Below, in pieces: positions 44,189-52,874 of a stretch of 64,000 nucleotides of DNA; the first letter of the stretch is position 1, and every line of letters begins with the position of its first letter. Location of the stretch: NCBI GenBank assembly GCA_022711465.1, contig JAKLEZ010000023.1, forward strand, positions 37,153 to 101,152, written 5' to 3'. Both the position numbers and the translations under genes were made by a program. The stretch comes from Planctomycetota bacterium. GTDB lineage: Bacteria > Planctomycetota > Phycisphaerae > UBA1845 > PWPN01. Below the pieces are notes generated by a model. That model was given only the letters and a program-made list of their open reading frames with translations, did no database searches and had not been told where the DNA came from.

Positions 44189-44475
44189 GATGTCCTTATA
44201 CCCCAGGATTGCCATGTTGTCAAATAAATTCACCTGTCTGCCATCCGTGGGCGTCAATTTCTACCCGCGCACGCGCGTAGCACTCCGGACACTAATACTC
44301 TCGCTGGTAATACAAAGTATTACGGACCCCGATGGTATCCGCTCCATTGCCTGGTCGTCGGTCGCTTCGGCTGGGTGGTTCGTCGACGAGCCGCCCCCCC
44401 GTCAAGCGCGGCGCGCTCGTAATGGTCATGGTATGGCTAGGGGATACTCCAGTTACCCAACTTTGGATACTCCGG

Positions 44476-44904
44476 TTACCCATCGGAATCACCCTGCGGC
44501 AACCGTAAACGGTATGTGTTTGCCCAGTTGACTCCGCAATTGGAACCCCGCTCGACAATCGCCAGATACCCTTTGCGACGCAACCCGGCAATCACTTTTT
44601 TGGCGTAGACCCGAGAGCAGCCCATTCGCATCCCGATCCGATTCAATGACGGGTGACATCGGCCCCTGCTGTCGGCCAAGAACCAAAGGTAGAGCCACGC
44701 GGCTTGCTCGGCGTGCCCCAGGTCGGCCGTCGCCGGGCAGAACCAGAACCTCCGCAGGAATTGAAACCTACCCTTGGTTTTGCTTGGGTTTCGTTTCAGC
44801 CTCGCAGGCGACATTCCGATGACAGCCGGTCGCCTACGATTCGCCGGCAGGGGCATCGGCGGCAAAACGTAGAACGGCGATTTTGGATCGTCGGTGTCGG
44901 TCAT
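44476..44904 (-). CDS. Winged-helix protein of replication-initiator type
   Basis: 142 residues. The C-terminal part (AWLYLWFLADSRGRCHPSLN, MGCSRVYAKKVIAGLRRKGY) is a winged helix like HTH_36 / phage replication-protein domains. The N-terminus is basic and disordered. It overlaps the helicase remnant upstream by 4 nt (ATGA). The pairing of a helicase and a wHTH protein suggests a replication module of a small integrative element. Confidence 0.65.
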   Translation of the reverse strand: MTDTDDPKSPFYVLPPMPLPANRRRPAVIGMSPARLKRNPSKTKGRFQFLRRFWFCPATADLGHAEQAAWLYLWFLADSRGRCHPSLNRIGMRMGCSRVYAKKVIAGLRRKGYLAIVERGSNCGVNWANTYRLRLPQGDSDG

Positions 44905-45179
44905 GTCTCGCCCCCAAGGCCGGGCGTCGTGGCCCAGAGCCGCCGCAGCTCGGCCGGGATCGCGCTTTGGTGGTCGTCATCCACCGCTTCCGCTCGGAAT
45001 GATTGGTGGGATCGGTCGAACGTCAACGGGACGTCTATCGCTTCGGCGTGTCGGTTCTTGACACACCTCAGAGACATATCATCTTCGGCAATGGGAAGCA
45101 GCAGCCACGCCGAGTCCGATCCGTATTCCAGCTCGGCAGATTCGCGAAAGGAAGCCAAGCCGGTCAACGGAACGGGCAC
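44901..45179 (-). pseudogene. DnaB-like helicase, C-terminal remnant
   Basis: The frame LTGLASFRESAELEYGSDSA, WLLLPIAEDDMSLRCVKNRH resembles the end of RecA-fold replicative helicases, where the FxESxxIEYxxD motif and RxxKNR motif occur. Walker A and B regions should lie upstream, but a TGA sits directly before the first usable start, and no helicase-like frame is found further up. The gene is therefore cut at its 5' end near 45180. Confidence 0.6.
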
Positions 45180-45464
45180 TCAAATGACAAGGGAATTGCC
45201 AGCTGAAACGGCACCGTCGAAACCTTGAGGAAGGGCCCTCCGCGAGAACCGCGAACCGGGATTCCGACCAGCCCCGATGCATTCTGAAAGGCTCGGCAGC
45301 GCCCACGCCGAGTGGTCTTGATTGTACATCGCGAGATGGCACGCGGCGACGCAGACTGGACGTCTTGAGGCCACTGGCACGGTGTTGCCCATGACTTACT
45401 GTCGCTCCGGGACGGTCAGCCATACACGCGATGCGGGCCGGCTCGTGGTCAACCGGTGCCGCGG

Positions 45465-47417
45465 CTACGCGTCCCGCCGGATGCTCAGTTTCTTCATTCG
45501 ACCGTAGAGCGTGGATGGTTTGAGACCCAGGAGTTCGGCGGCGCCGCCCTTGCCTCGGATCCGTCCTCCCGTGGTCTTCAGGATGTGCTGGATGTGCTGC
45601 CGTTCGACCTGGCGCATTTGCACCTCTGCGTTTTTCGACGAGCCAGCCGATGCGGGCAACGCTACGTTCAACTCCTGCCCCCGGGTAAGAATGATTGACC
45701 TCTCGATCACGTTGCGCAGCTCGCGGATGTTGCCGGGCCATGAGTACGCCTGAAGAGCGGCCATGCTGGTGCGCTTGATGTGCCTGATCGGCTTGCCCAT
45801 CTTCTCTCCAAAATTCTTGATGAACGCCCAAGCCAGTTGGGGAATGTCCTCCCGTCGGTCGCGCAGGGGAGGCAGCGTGACGGGAAACACATTCAGGCGG
45901 TAGTACAGATCCTGCCGGAAGGTGCCGTCACGTACAGCCGCCGCAAGGTCCCGGTTCGTGGCCGTGATCACTCGGACGTTGACTCGCATGGTCTTTGAGC
46001 TGCCGAGCCGCTCAAACTCGCCCCTCTGGAGCACGCGCAGGAGTTTGGCCTGTGTTTCCGCGGGCATCTCCCCGATCTCGTCGAGGAAGATCGTGCCACC
46101 GTCCGCCGCCTCGAAGCGGCCAATCTGTTTGGTCAAAGCACCTGTGAATGCTCCCTTCTCACGCCCGAACAGCTCGCTCTCGATGAGCGTTGCTGGTATG
46201 GCGGCGAGGTTCGTGGTGATGAGAAGTTGGCTCTTGCGTAGGCTTTGAGCGTGGATGAAGTGTGCGAGCAGTTCCTTGCCGGTGCCGGTCTCGCCAAGGA
46301 TCAGGACGGTGGAATCGGTCGGTGCGACCTGTTGGGCCTGGGCGATCACTCGACGGATGGCATCGCTGGTGCCCACGATCTCGCCATACCCGGTGACGCT
46401 GGTCAGTTCCTCTCGCAGGTAGACGTTCTCGGCTTCCAGTTGGTCCTTGAGCCGGCGAATCTCCTCGTAGGCCGCGCGGATCTCGGTAATGTCCTGGACG
46501 GTTCCGGCCAGTCGGACGGCCCGTCCGTCTCGATCGAATTCCGGGATGGCCAGTTCGCGGACCACTCGACAGGACCCATCGCGGCGCACAATCCGGTGAT
46601 CGACCGTGAAGATGCCACGGGGACCCCCGGTCGCGCGTTGTGCCTCCCGCCGGACCGCCGCGAGGTCGTCAGGATGGACGAATGGCCAGAACTCATCCAT
46701 GCTGGAACTGAATTCCCGGGGATTCACATCGAAGATCCTGTAAACCTCTTCCGACCACTTCAATTCGTCGTTCAGAAGGTTCCACTCCCAGTTCCCCAGG
46801 TGCGCGATGCGCTGGGCTTCCGCCAAGCGGTCCACATGCCGCCGAATCTCGCGGTCGGCACGCATCCGTGCCAAGGCGCCCCCGAGCAACTCGCCGACCA
46901 AGCGGATTCGGCGAACAAGGTCATCGGGCCAGACATGGTCCTTCGAAAACGTGGCCATGGTGAACCCGCCAAAGCTCTTGCCCTCGCGGGCGAGCGGTAC
47001 CGTGATGCAGGACCTCACGCCGATGGCGAGATAGGTTTGTGCGTCGATTCGGGCCTCGGACGGCAGCTCCTCAAGAGACAGAAAAGCGACCGTTCTACCC
47101 TTTTTGACTTCCTCGAAGATCCAGGGCCATTCCTGGTTTCCCAGCGAATCAGGCAGGGCTGGGAGCCCCGGTGCCAGCCAAACGTGCGTCAGCCGTGCCG
47201 AGACGCCGTCCTCAGAGAACTGGGCGATTGAAGACCCTTCGCAGTCCAGGAACTCTGCGCCCCGCCGCATCCACTGGGAGATCTCAGCGTCGATTCTCTC
47301 CGCCGGGGCCATTACCAGCGCGTTGGACAGTTCCCCCACGAGCCTCTCGAATTCCCCGACCTGGGATGTGGCTGAATCGTCGCCTGGCCCGGCCTGCTTA
47401 CTTGCGAGTTCAGACAT
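45465..47417 (-). CDS. Sigma-54-dependent activator (GAF-PAS-AAA+-Fis)
   Basis: 650 residues from ATG 47417 (GAGGTG upstream). Domains: GAF about 20-195 (EFLDCEGSSIAQFSEDGVSA), PAS about 210-330 (WSEEVYRIFDVNPREF), the AAA+ core about 360-590 with Walker A GETGTGKE, the sigma-54 contact loop GAFTGA and Walker B GGTIFLDEIGE, and a Fis-type HTH at the end (AAELLGLKPSTLYGRMKKL). It should sense a small molecule through GAF/PAS and open sigma-54 promoters. It is divergent from the glycyl-radical operon, which has a matching promoter at 47613. Confidence 0.93.
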   Translation of the reverse strand: MSELASKQAGPGDDSATSQVGEFERLVGELSNALVMAPAERIDAEISQWMRRGAEFLDCEGSSIAQFSEDGVSARLTHVWLAPGLPALPDSLGNQEWPWIFEEVKKGRTVAFLSLEELPSEARIDAQTYLAIGVRSCITVPLAREGKSFGGFTMATFSKDHVWPDDLVRRIRLVGELLGGALARMRADREIRRHVDRLAEAQRIAHLGNWEWNLLNDELKWSEEVYRIFDVNPREFSSSMDEFWPFVHPDDLAAVRREAQRATGGPRGIFTVDHRIVRRDGSCRVVRELAIPEFDRDGRAVRLAGTVQDITEIRAAYEEIRRLKDQLEAENVYLREELTSVTGYGEIVGTSDAIRRVIAQAQQVAPTDSTVLILGETGTGKELLAHFIHAQSLRKSQLLITTNLAAIPATLIESELFGREKGAFTGALTKQIGRFEAADGGTIFLDEIGEMPAETQAKLLRVLQRGEFERLGSSKTMRVNVRVITATNRDLAAAVRDGTFRQDLYYRLNVFPVTLPPLRDRREDIPQLAWAFIKNFGEKMGKPIRHIKRTSMAALQAYSWPGNIRELRNVIERSIILTRGQELNVALPASAGSSKNAEVQMRQVERQHIQHILKTTGGRIRGKGGAAELLGLKPSTLYGRMKKLSIRRDA

Positions 47418-47496
47418 CGCACACCTCAATAGGCGCCTTTGTCCGGGCGGCACTCTGATACGCACGAGGCCGACAAGCGCCGGTATTCGGACGGCG

Positions 47497-47514
47497 GCGC
47501 CCACATGTGGGCGC
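47497..47514. promoter_or_regulatory. 18-bp perfect palindrome, candidate activator site
   Basis: GCGCCCACATGTGGGCGC is fully symmetric. It lies 80 bp before the activator gene and 99 bp upstream of the sigma-54 promoter, the distance typical of an upstream activating sequence for Fis-type HTH dimers. It could also serve autoregulation. Confidence 0.65.
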
Positions 47515-47612
47515 GCGGCCGATGGCAGTACCCATCCTATCCGATAGTCGATTCCTCTACAAGTGACTGGCTCCACAGCACTTCAAGTGTGCTTGCGTGG
47601 CGTTGATGACCG

Positions 47613-47628
47613 TGGCACGGCGCTTGCT
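47613..47628 (+). promoter_or_regulatory. Sigma-54 promoter of the glycyl-radical operon
   Basis: TGGCACGGCGCTTGCT matches the consensus TGGCACG-N4-TTGCW at every fixed position. It reads rightward, 84 bp before the ATG of the first operon gene. Confidence 0.85.
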
Positions 47629-47711
47629 CAGATGCTGGGCGGCGCGTATATCGCCAAGCGAGCTGAAAGCCTCCTCTGCTGGATCGAGGCACAAGAACAG
47701 GGGTCCGATCA

Positions 47712-48044
47712 ATGATCCTTTTCCGGGTACAGCTTCGGATTCCGGCCGCGGTCCGCGACCGTGTTGTGAATTCGCTCCTCCGCCTGGTGGGGCCAACGCG
47801 AGCGGTGAAGGGCTGCATCGCGTGTGGGACCTACGTGGACGTCGAGGATGAAAACACATTGGTGTACGTCGAGGAGTGGGAGACGCAGGCGGCCATTGAC
47901 GAACGCCTTCGGGCGGAGGACTTGAGAGTTCTGCTTTCGGTGTTGGATCTTTCCTCGGAACCCCCGGTTGTGCGGTTTGAAGCGATCGGCGAGACACGAG
48001 GGATGGAAGTCATCGCTGCGGCGCGAGCCGGGGTGGGACGATAG
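47712..48044 (+). CDS. Antibiotic-biosynthesis-monooxygenase (ABM) domain protein
   Basis: 110 residues, one ferredoxin-like ABM domain (LLRLVGPTRAVKGCIACGTY, NTLVYVEEWETQAAIDERLR, EPPVVRFEAIGETRGMEV). ABM proteins are small dimeric oxygenases or quinol-binding proteins. Here it is the first gene behind the sigma-54 promoter and 168 bp before the glycyl radical enzyme, so a protective or redox role is possible. That role is inference. Confidence 0.75.
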   Translation: MILFRVQLRIPAAVRDRVVNSLLRLVGPTRAVKGCIACGTYVDVEDENTLVYVEEWETQAAIDERLRAEDLRVLLSVLDLSSEPPVVRFEAIGETRGMEVIAAARAGVGR

Positions 48045-48212
48045 CGGTGGCCGCTGAGACGGAAGCGGGCTCCGGAGGCGTCCAACCCGCCAAGGATAGC
48101 CGGTTGGGTGTGCGACGGATGTCGCCCCGCCGAATTGGAGCAACGGGCTAGCTGCGGCGGCGCGGGCCCGGCGGCACCACGAGCCTCAGGCGTTCTTCAA
48201 GGAGCAAGCACA

Positions 48213-50711
48213 ATGACCACGACGGATGCACAGACGCTTTCAGCGCAGGAACTCGCCATCGCGAACGGAAAGAAGGTCGTCCACGGAACCGCCACGGACC
48301 GGGTGCTCAGGATGTACGAGGCCATCCGTGCCTACGGCCCGCCCCGGGTCGCCCTGGATCGCGCGGTCCTGTTCACCGAATCGTTCAAGGAGACCGAGAA
48401 CCAGCCACTGGTATTGCGCTGGGCCAAGGCACTGAAGCACTTTGCCGAGAAGTCGCCCGTGACGATCTTTGACGATGAACTCATCGTCGGACGGCCCAAT
48501 ACCTGGCTGGGCCGGTGGGGAATTGTCTATCCCGAGCTCGACGGCACCGTCATGCCCGCCGGGGTGGAGATGTTTCGCAAGAACAAGGGAAAGCCCGGCG
48601 AAGTCGCGGTCACGGATGAGGATGCGAAGATCATCAACGAGGTTCTCACGCCCTACTGGGCGGGCAGGGACTACGCGACCAATTTCATCCGGTCACTGCC
48701 GGAGGAAACGCGGTTCATGATGTACGGCCCGGACCCCAAGAACACGATCATGATGACGGTTGTCGCTATGGCAACCTCTCCCATGCGGCACTCGCAGAAC
48801 TGGACGCCGGACTTCGCGAAGATCCTGACTCGCGGCGTCAAGGGTATCCGAGACGAGGCCCAGGCGAAGCTGGCCGCGATCTCCCAGCCCCGTGACATCG
48901 CCTATAAGAAGCCATTCCTAGAAGCCGTCATCGTCACCTGCGATGCCATGACGATCTGGTCCAGGCGTTATGCGAAGCTCGCCACTGACTTGGCCGCGAA
49001 GGAGAAGAATCCTCAGCGGAAGAAGGAGATGGAGGAAATCGCCGCAGTGTGCGAATGGGTTCCCGAGAATGCGGCGCGCACCTTCCGCGAAGCCCTCCAG
49101 GCACAGTGGTGGGGCCAGATGTTCAATCGCATCGAACAGACCTCGAGCGCCATGGGCCAAGGCCGGTGGGACCAGTATCTGTGGCCGTTCTACCAGGAGG
49201 ACCTGGCCGAGGGCCGAATCACGAAGGAATCCGCCACGGAGCTGCTGCACTGTGTCTGGCTGCAGATGGCGCAGTGTGTGGAGCTGAAGCTGAACCCGGT
49301 GGCGGCCGCGGGCACGGAAGGGTTCTCCAAGTTCGAGGATATCTGCCTGGGCGGACAGACTCCGGACGGCCTGGATGCGACCAATGACCTGACGTACCTC
49401 ATTCTCGAATCGACCCGCGCGCTGCAGATCACTTGTCCCGAACCGTGCGTCCGGATCCACGCCAACACGCCGGACCGCTTGCTGCATTACGTTGCGGAAG
49501 TCGTCAAGGACGGCAAGGGCTTCCCGAAACTGCTCAACGACGAGATGGTCATCCCCTTCTACCTCGCAAACGGCGCCACGCTCAAAGAGGCGTTGGACTG
49601 GACCATCTCGGGTTGCTGCGAGAACCGCCTGATCAACCGGGAGACGAACGTCACCGGCAACGGCGGCTTCAACTGCGGATCGCTCGTCGAGATGACGTTC
49701 CGCAACGGGAGGCTGAAAGTGTTCAAGGACCTTCAGTTCGGGGTGCAGACCGGCGACCCCAGGTCATGGACCAGCTATGAGGATGTCTGGAAGGCGTTCT
49801 GCGCGCAATTGAGGCACCTCATCCAGCACGCACTGACCCAGCAGTACATTGCGTTGCGGATGAAGCCACAGTTTTTCGCCGCGCCCGCGACATCCATGCT
49901 GCACGACCTGGCAATGGCCGAGTGCCGCGACCTGCACTCGCACGGCGACTACTTCCCGGGCGCGATTGACCACTCCTGTCTGGAGGTGATCGGAAAGGCC
50001 ACCGCAATCGACAGTCTGGCCGCCGTCAAGCACCTCATCTTCGACACCAAGAAAGTTACGTGGGACCAGCTGCTGACAGCAATCGAGAGCAACTGGGAGG
50101 GGCACGAAGCCATCCGGCAGATGTGCCTGAACGCCCCCAAGTATGGCAACGGCATCGAGTGGGTGGATGCCATCGGGTTCGAGATGGAAAGGTTCGTGCT
50201 GAAGTTTCTGCACGAGCGTCCCAAGCCCCACGATCAGGCCTTCCTGCTCCGCCAGATACCGATCACGTTCCATGTTCCGATGGGAAAGGTGACGTGGGCA
50301 ACGCCCAACGGAAGAAAGGCGAGCGAGTATCTTTCCGAAGGGATCTCCGCTTCTCACGGCATGGACGTGAAGGGACCCACGGTAAGCTTGAACTCCATGG
50401 CCAGAGCGCGGAACTTGAGCTATCGGGAGAAGGGCGGCGATCTCATCAACCTGAAATTCAGCCCGGCCAACGTGGCGGGCGAAGAAGGAACGCGGCGGCT
50501 GATGCAGATCATCCGCACCTGGTGTGACCTGAAGCACTGGCACATCCAGTTCAACATCATCAACAAGGAAACGCTGCTGGCGGCGCAGAAGGATCCTGAA
50601 AAGTACCGGAACCTGATCGTTCGCATCGCCGGCTATTCTGCTTACTTCGTTGATCTTTCGCCTATGCAGCAGGCGGAGATCATCGCGAGAACTGAGGAAC
50701 GTATTGGTTGA
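48213..50711 (+). CDS. Glycyl radical enzyme (PFL-like, dehydratase-type active site)
   Basis: 832 residues from ATG 48213 (AAGGAG 8 nt upstream). The PFL-like ten-strand barrel is recognisable. The cysteine loop reads TISGCCENRLI: Cys468, Cys469, Glu470. Dehydratase-type members usually have GC-V-E, with Cys as thiyl and Glu as base; here the middle residue is a second Cys. The glycyl radical site is Gly807 in RIAGYSAYFVDL. The enzyme needs the activase encoded at 52875. Likely anaerobic C-O, C-C or C-N bond cleavage of a small polyol or acid; the substrate is not deducible. It is the second gene of the operon. Confidence 0.92.
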   Translation: MTTTDAQTLSAQELAIANGKKVVHGTATDRVLRMYEAIRAYGPPRVALDRAVLFTESFKETENQPLVLRWAKALKHFAEKSPVTIFDDELIVGRPNTWLGRWGIVYPELDGTVMPAGVEMFRKNKGKPGEVAVTDEDAKIINEVLTPYWAGRDYATNFIRSLPEETRFMMYGPDPKNTIMMTVVAMATSPMRHSQNWTPDFAKILTRGVKGIRDEAQAKLAAISQPRDIAYKKPFLEAVIVTCDAMTIWSRRYAKLATDLAAKEKNPQRKKEMEEIAAVCEWVPENAARTFREALQAQWWGQMFNRIEQTSSAMGQGRWDQYLWPFYQEDLAEGRITKESATELLHCVWLQMAQCVELKLNPVAAAGTEGFSKFEDICLGGQTPDGLDATNDLTYLILESTRALQITCPEPCVRIHANTPDRLLHYVAEVVKDGKGFPKLLNDEMVIPFYLANGATLKEALDWTISGCCENRLINRETNVTGNGGFNCGSLVEMTFRNGRLKVFKDLQFGVQTGDPRSWTSYEDVWKAFCAQLRHLIQHALTQQYIALRMKPQFFAAPATSMLHDLAMAECRDLHSHGDYFPGAIDHSCLEVIGKATAIDSLAAVKHLIFDTKKVTWDQLLTAIESNWEGHEAIRQMCLNAPKYGNGIEWVDAIGFEMERFVLKFLHERPKPHDQAFLLRQIPITFHVPMGKVTWATPNGRKASEYLSEGISASHGMDVKGPTVSLNSMARARNLSYREKGGDLINLKFSPANVAGEEGTRRLMQIIRTWCDLKHWHIQFNIINKETLLAAQKDPEKYRNLIVRIAGYSAYFVDLSPMQQAEIIARTEERIG

Positions 50712-50780
50712 GCAGCTCCGCTCCACTCGCGCCCTGGGCGTAACAAGGAGCGGCATACAGAGACAGGAAAGGAACAATCG

Positions 50781-51620
50781 ATGGAACTTCAAGGCAAGAC
50801 TGCAATCGTAACCGGGTCCGCTCGTGGCATCGGCGAAGGGATCGCGATGGTGCTCGCGCGCGAGGGGGCCAACATTGTCGTGAACTCCAGAAAAAAGGAG
50901 GAATGTACGGACGTTGTCAAGAAGATCGTGTCCTCGGGCGGAAAGGCCATCGCTGTCGCGGCTGACGTCAGCAAGAAGGCCGACGTGACCGCGATGGCTG
51001 CCGAGGCCGTCAAACAGTTCGGGGCCATCGATATCCTGGTAAACAACGCCGGAACTGAAGGTCATCCATGTCTGGCGAAGGACCTGTCGGAGGAGCAGTG
51101 GGACCGGGTGTTGGGCGTGAACTTAAAAGGCGTATTCCTCTGCTGTCAGGCGGTCATTCCGCAGATGATGAAGCAGGGCAAGGGTCGTATCGTGAACATC
51201 GGCTCCACGGCAGCGATAAGAATGACCTTCTTCGGAAGCGTGGAATACACGGTGTCCAAACACGGCGTGGCAGGCCTGAACCAGCACCTGGCCTGGGAGC
51301 TTGCTGATTCCAACATTACGGTAAACACGGTTTGCCCCGGCGGTGTTCACACGCCGCTGATGGAAGCGGGAACAACGCCCGAGTATAGGGAAATGACGGT
51401 CAAGAGATTAGTCCCTCTGGGACGTTTCTGCACGATCGAAGAAATCGGCGAGGCTGTGAGCTTCCTCGCCAGCGATCGCGCCGCCATGATTACTGGCCAG
51501 ATGCTGGCTGTGGACGGCGGCGTGCTTGCCGGGTTCGGCGAGGATCTGCGCCCCGTAATCAGGAAGCGGATGGCTGACGCCCAGGCCGCTGCCGCCGCAA
51601 AAGCCGCTGGCAGACAATAG
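50781..51620 (+). CDS. Short-chain dehydrogenase/reductase
   Basis: 279 residues. Classical SDR: cofactor motif TGSARGIG (residues 11-18), NNAG (88-91), and the catalytic Ser142, Tyr156 and Lys160 (EYTVSK). The C-terminal ~30 residues are Ala-rich and extend beyond the usual ~250. AAAGGA precedes the ATG, 70 bp after the glycyl radical enzyme. It probably oxidises or reduces the substrate or product of that enzyme with NAD(P); this is inference from context. Confidence 0.88.
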   Translation: MELQGKTAIVTGSARGIGEGIAMVLAREGANIVVNSRKKEECTDVVKKIVSSGGKAIAVAADVSKKADVTAMAAEAVKQFGAIDILVNNAGTEGHPCLAKDLSEEQWDRVLGVNLKGVFLCCQAVIPQMMKQGKGRIVNIGSTAAIRMTFFGSVEYTVSKHGVAGLNQHLAWELADSNITVNTVCPGGVHTPLMEAGTTPEYREMTVKRLVPLGRFCTIEEIGEAVSFLASDRAAMITGQMLAVDGGVLAGFGEDLRPVIRKRMADAQAAAAAKAAGRQ

Positions 51621-51704
51621 CAGGTCAACTCCTCGCGGCGTGGGCGCTCTGGTTCGGACTTGGACGCTGCGACCGTGGGAAGGTTTACCCACAGAGGCAC
51701 GACC

Positions 51705-52865
51705 ATGACAACACCAACGAAACGGATCGCCATAAACCTCTGCGGCGGCTACGTCCCGGGGCTCAATACCGTCCTTACCGGCGTTGTCCTCGCAGCAAAC
51801 GAACTCGGTTGGCAGGTCGTCGGTATTCGCGACGGGTTTGATGGGCTGCTCGGTCCGGATCGCTATTCCGAGGGCGGCCTGTTCAAGATAACTCTTCGGG
51901 GTGTTGATAACCTCTCCACGGGTGGCGGAGCGATTCTGGGCAACGCCGCGGGCACGGATCCGTTCCGCGTCCGGCAGGTGAACGCGGACAACCAGGTCCA
52001 GGAAGTGGATCGCTCTGGCGACCTGATCGCCAAGATCAACGCCGAAAAGATTGACGCGGTGATTTCCGTTGTGGGCCCGCGGGCGTTGAGCATCCTGTTC
52101 AAGCTGCACCGGCAAGGGCTCAGGACCGTCTGCGTGCCGACGTCCGTCGAAAACGATGTGGCCGCCACGCACCTGGCGCTCGGGTTCAACAGCGCGTTGA
52201 GCTTTGCGGTCGACATGATCGAGCGCGTCCGGCAAGCGGCGCAATCGGCGCGGAAGATCGGCGTGGTCGAAGTCCTGGGAGAGCACGCCGGATGGCTGGC
52301 CCTGCAGGCCAGCATCGCCGTGTGCGCCGATGCGGTGCTGATCCCCGAGATCCCCTACGACCTTCGGAAGGTGGCCACGAAGTTCAGGGAAAAGATCGAG
52401 GCGCGACGGACCTCCGGTTTGGTGGTGGTGGCCGAGGGCGCCGTGCCGCAAGACGAACAGCAGTCCCAGACGGAGGCGGTTGCGCCGAAATCACTCAAGG
52501 CCTCGCTGTCTCCGGGGGCCACGAGCCACAGAGGCTCGCACGCCATTGAAGGCTCTGGTCGCGCAGCTCAGGCAGTGGCTCTTCAACTTCAGCGGCTGAC
52601 CGACCAGTTGACCTACCCGCTCGTCCTGGGCCCACTCGTCAGGGGCGGACCGCCTACGGCCGTGGATCGGCAATTGGGGCTCGGTTACGGCGCCGCGGCG
52701 GTGCGCGCCCTGAACGAAAATCAAAGCGGCGTGATGGTGGCCTTCCAGCCGCCGGAACTGAGATTCGTGCCCTTGGCCGAGGCGATCAACAAGGTTCGGA
52801 CCGTGCCCGTCAACAGCGTGTTCGTCCAGATCGCGCGGTCACTGGGCATTGCTCTTGGAGATTGA
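51705..52865 (+). CDS. Phosphofructokinase-fold protein lacking key catalytic residues
   Basis: 386 residues from ATG 51705. The PFK fold is clear (CGGYVPGLNTVLTGVVLAAN, GFNSALSFAVDMIERV), and sugar-phosphate contacts RGGPPTAVDRQLGLGYGAAA remain. Catalytic positions differ from E. coli PfkA: GGDxPG is GGYVPG, the GGDGS metal/nucleotide motif is VVGPRA, PGTIDND is PTSVEND (Asp127 to Glu149), and the MGR arginine is Glu193 (LGEHAG). It may be a pseudoenzyme, a sugar-phosphate sensor, or an enzyme with a new reaction. It lies 10 bp before the activase gene, so it is part of the operon. An N-terminal PFK fragment with normal motifs is at 61382. Confidence 0.85.
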   Translation: MTTPTKRIAINLCGGYVPGLNTVLTGVVLAANELGWQVVGIRDGFDGLLGPDRYSEGGLFKITLRGVDNLSTGGGAILGNAAGTDPFRVRQVNADNQVQEVDRSGDLIAKINAEKIDAVISVVGPRALSILFKLHRQGLRTVCVPTSVENDVAATHLALGFNSALSFAVDMIERVRQAAQSARKIGVVEVLGEHAGWLALQASIAVCADAVLIPEIPYDLRKVATKFREKIEARRTSGLVVVAEGAVPQDEQQSQTEAVAPKSLKASLSPGATSHRGSHAIEGSGRAAQAVALQLQRLTDQLTYPLVLGPLVRGGPPTAVDRQLGLGYGAAAVRALNENQSGVMVAFQPPELRFVPLAEAINKVRTVPVNSVFVQIARSLGIALGD

Positions 52866-52874
52866 GGTGGCGCC

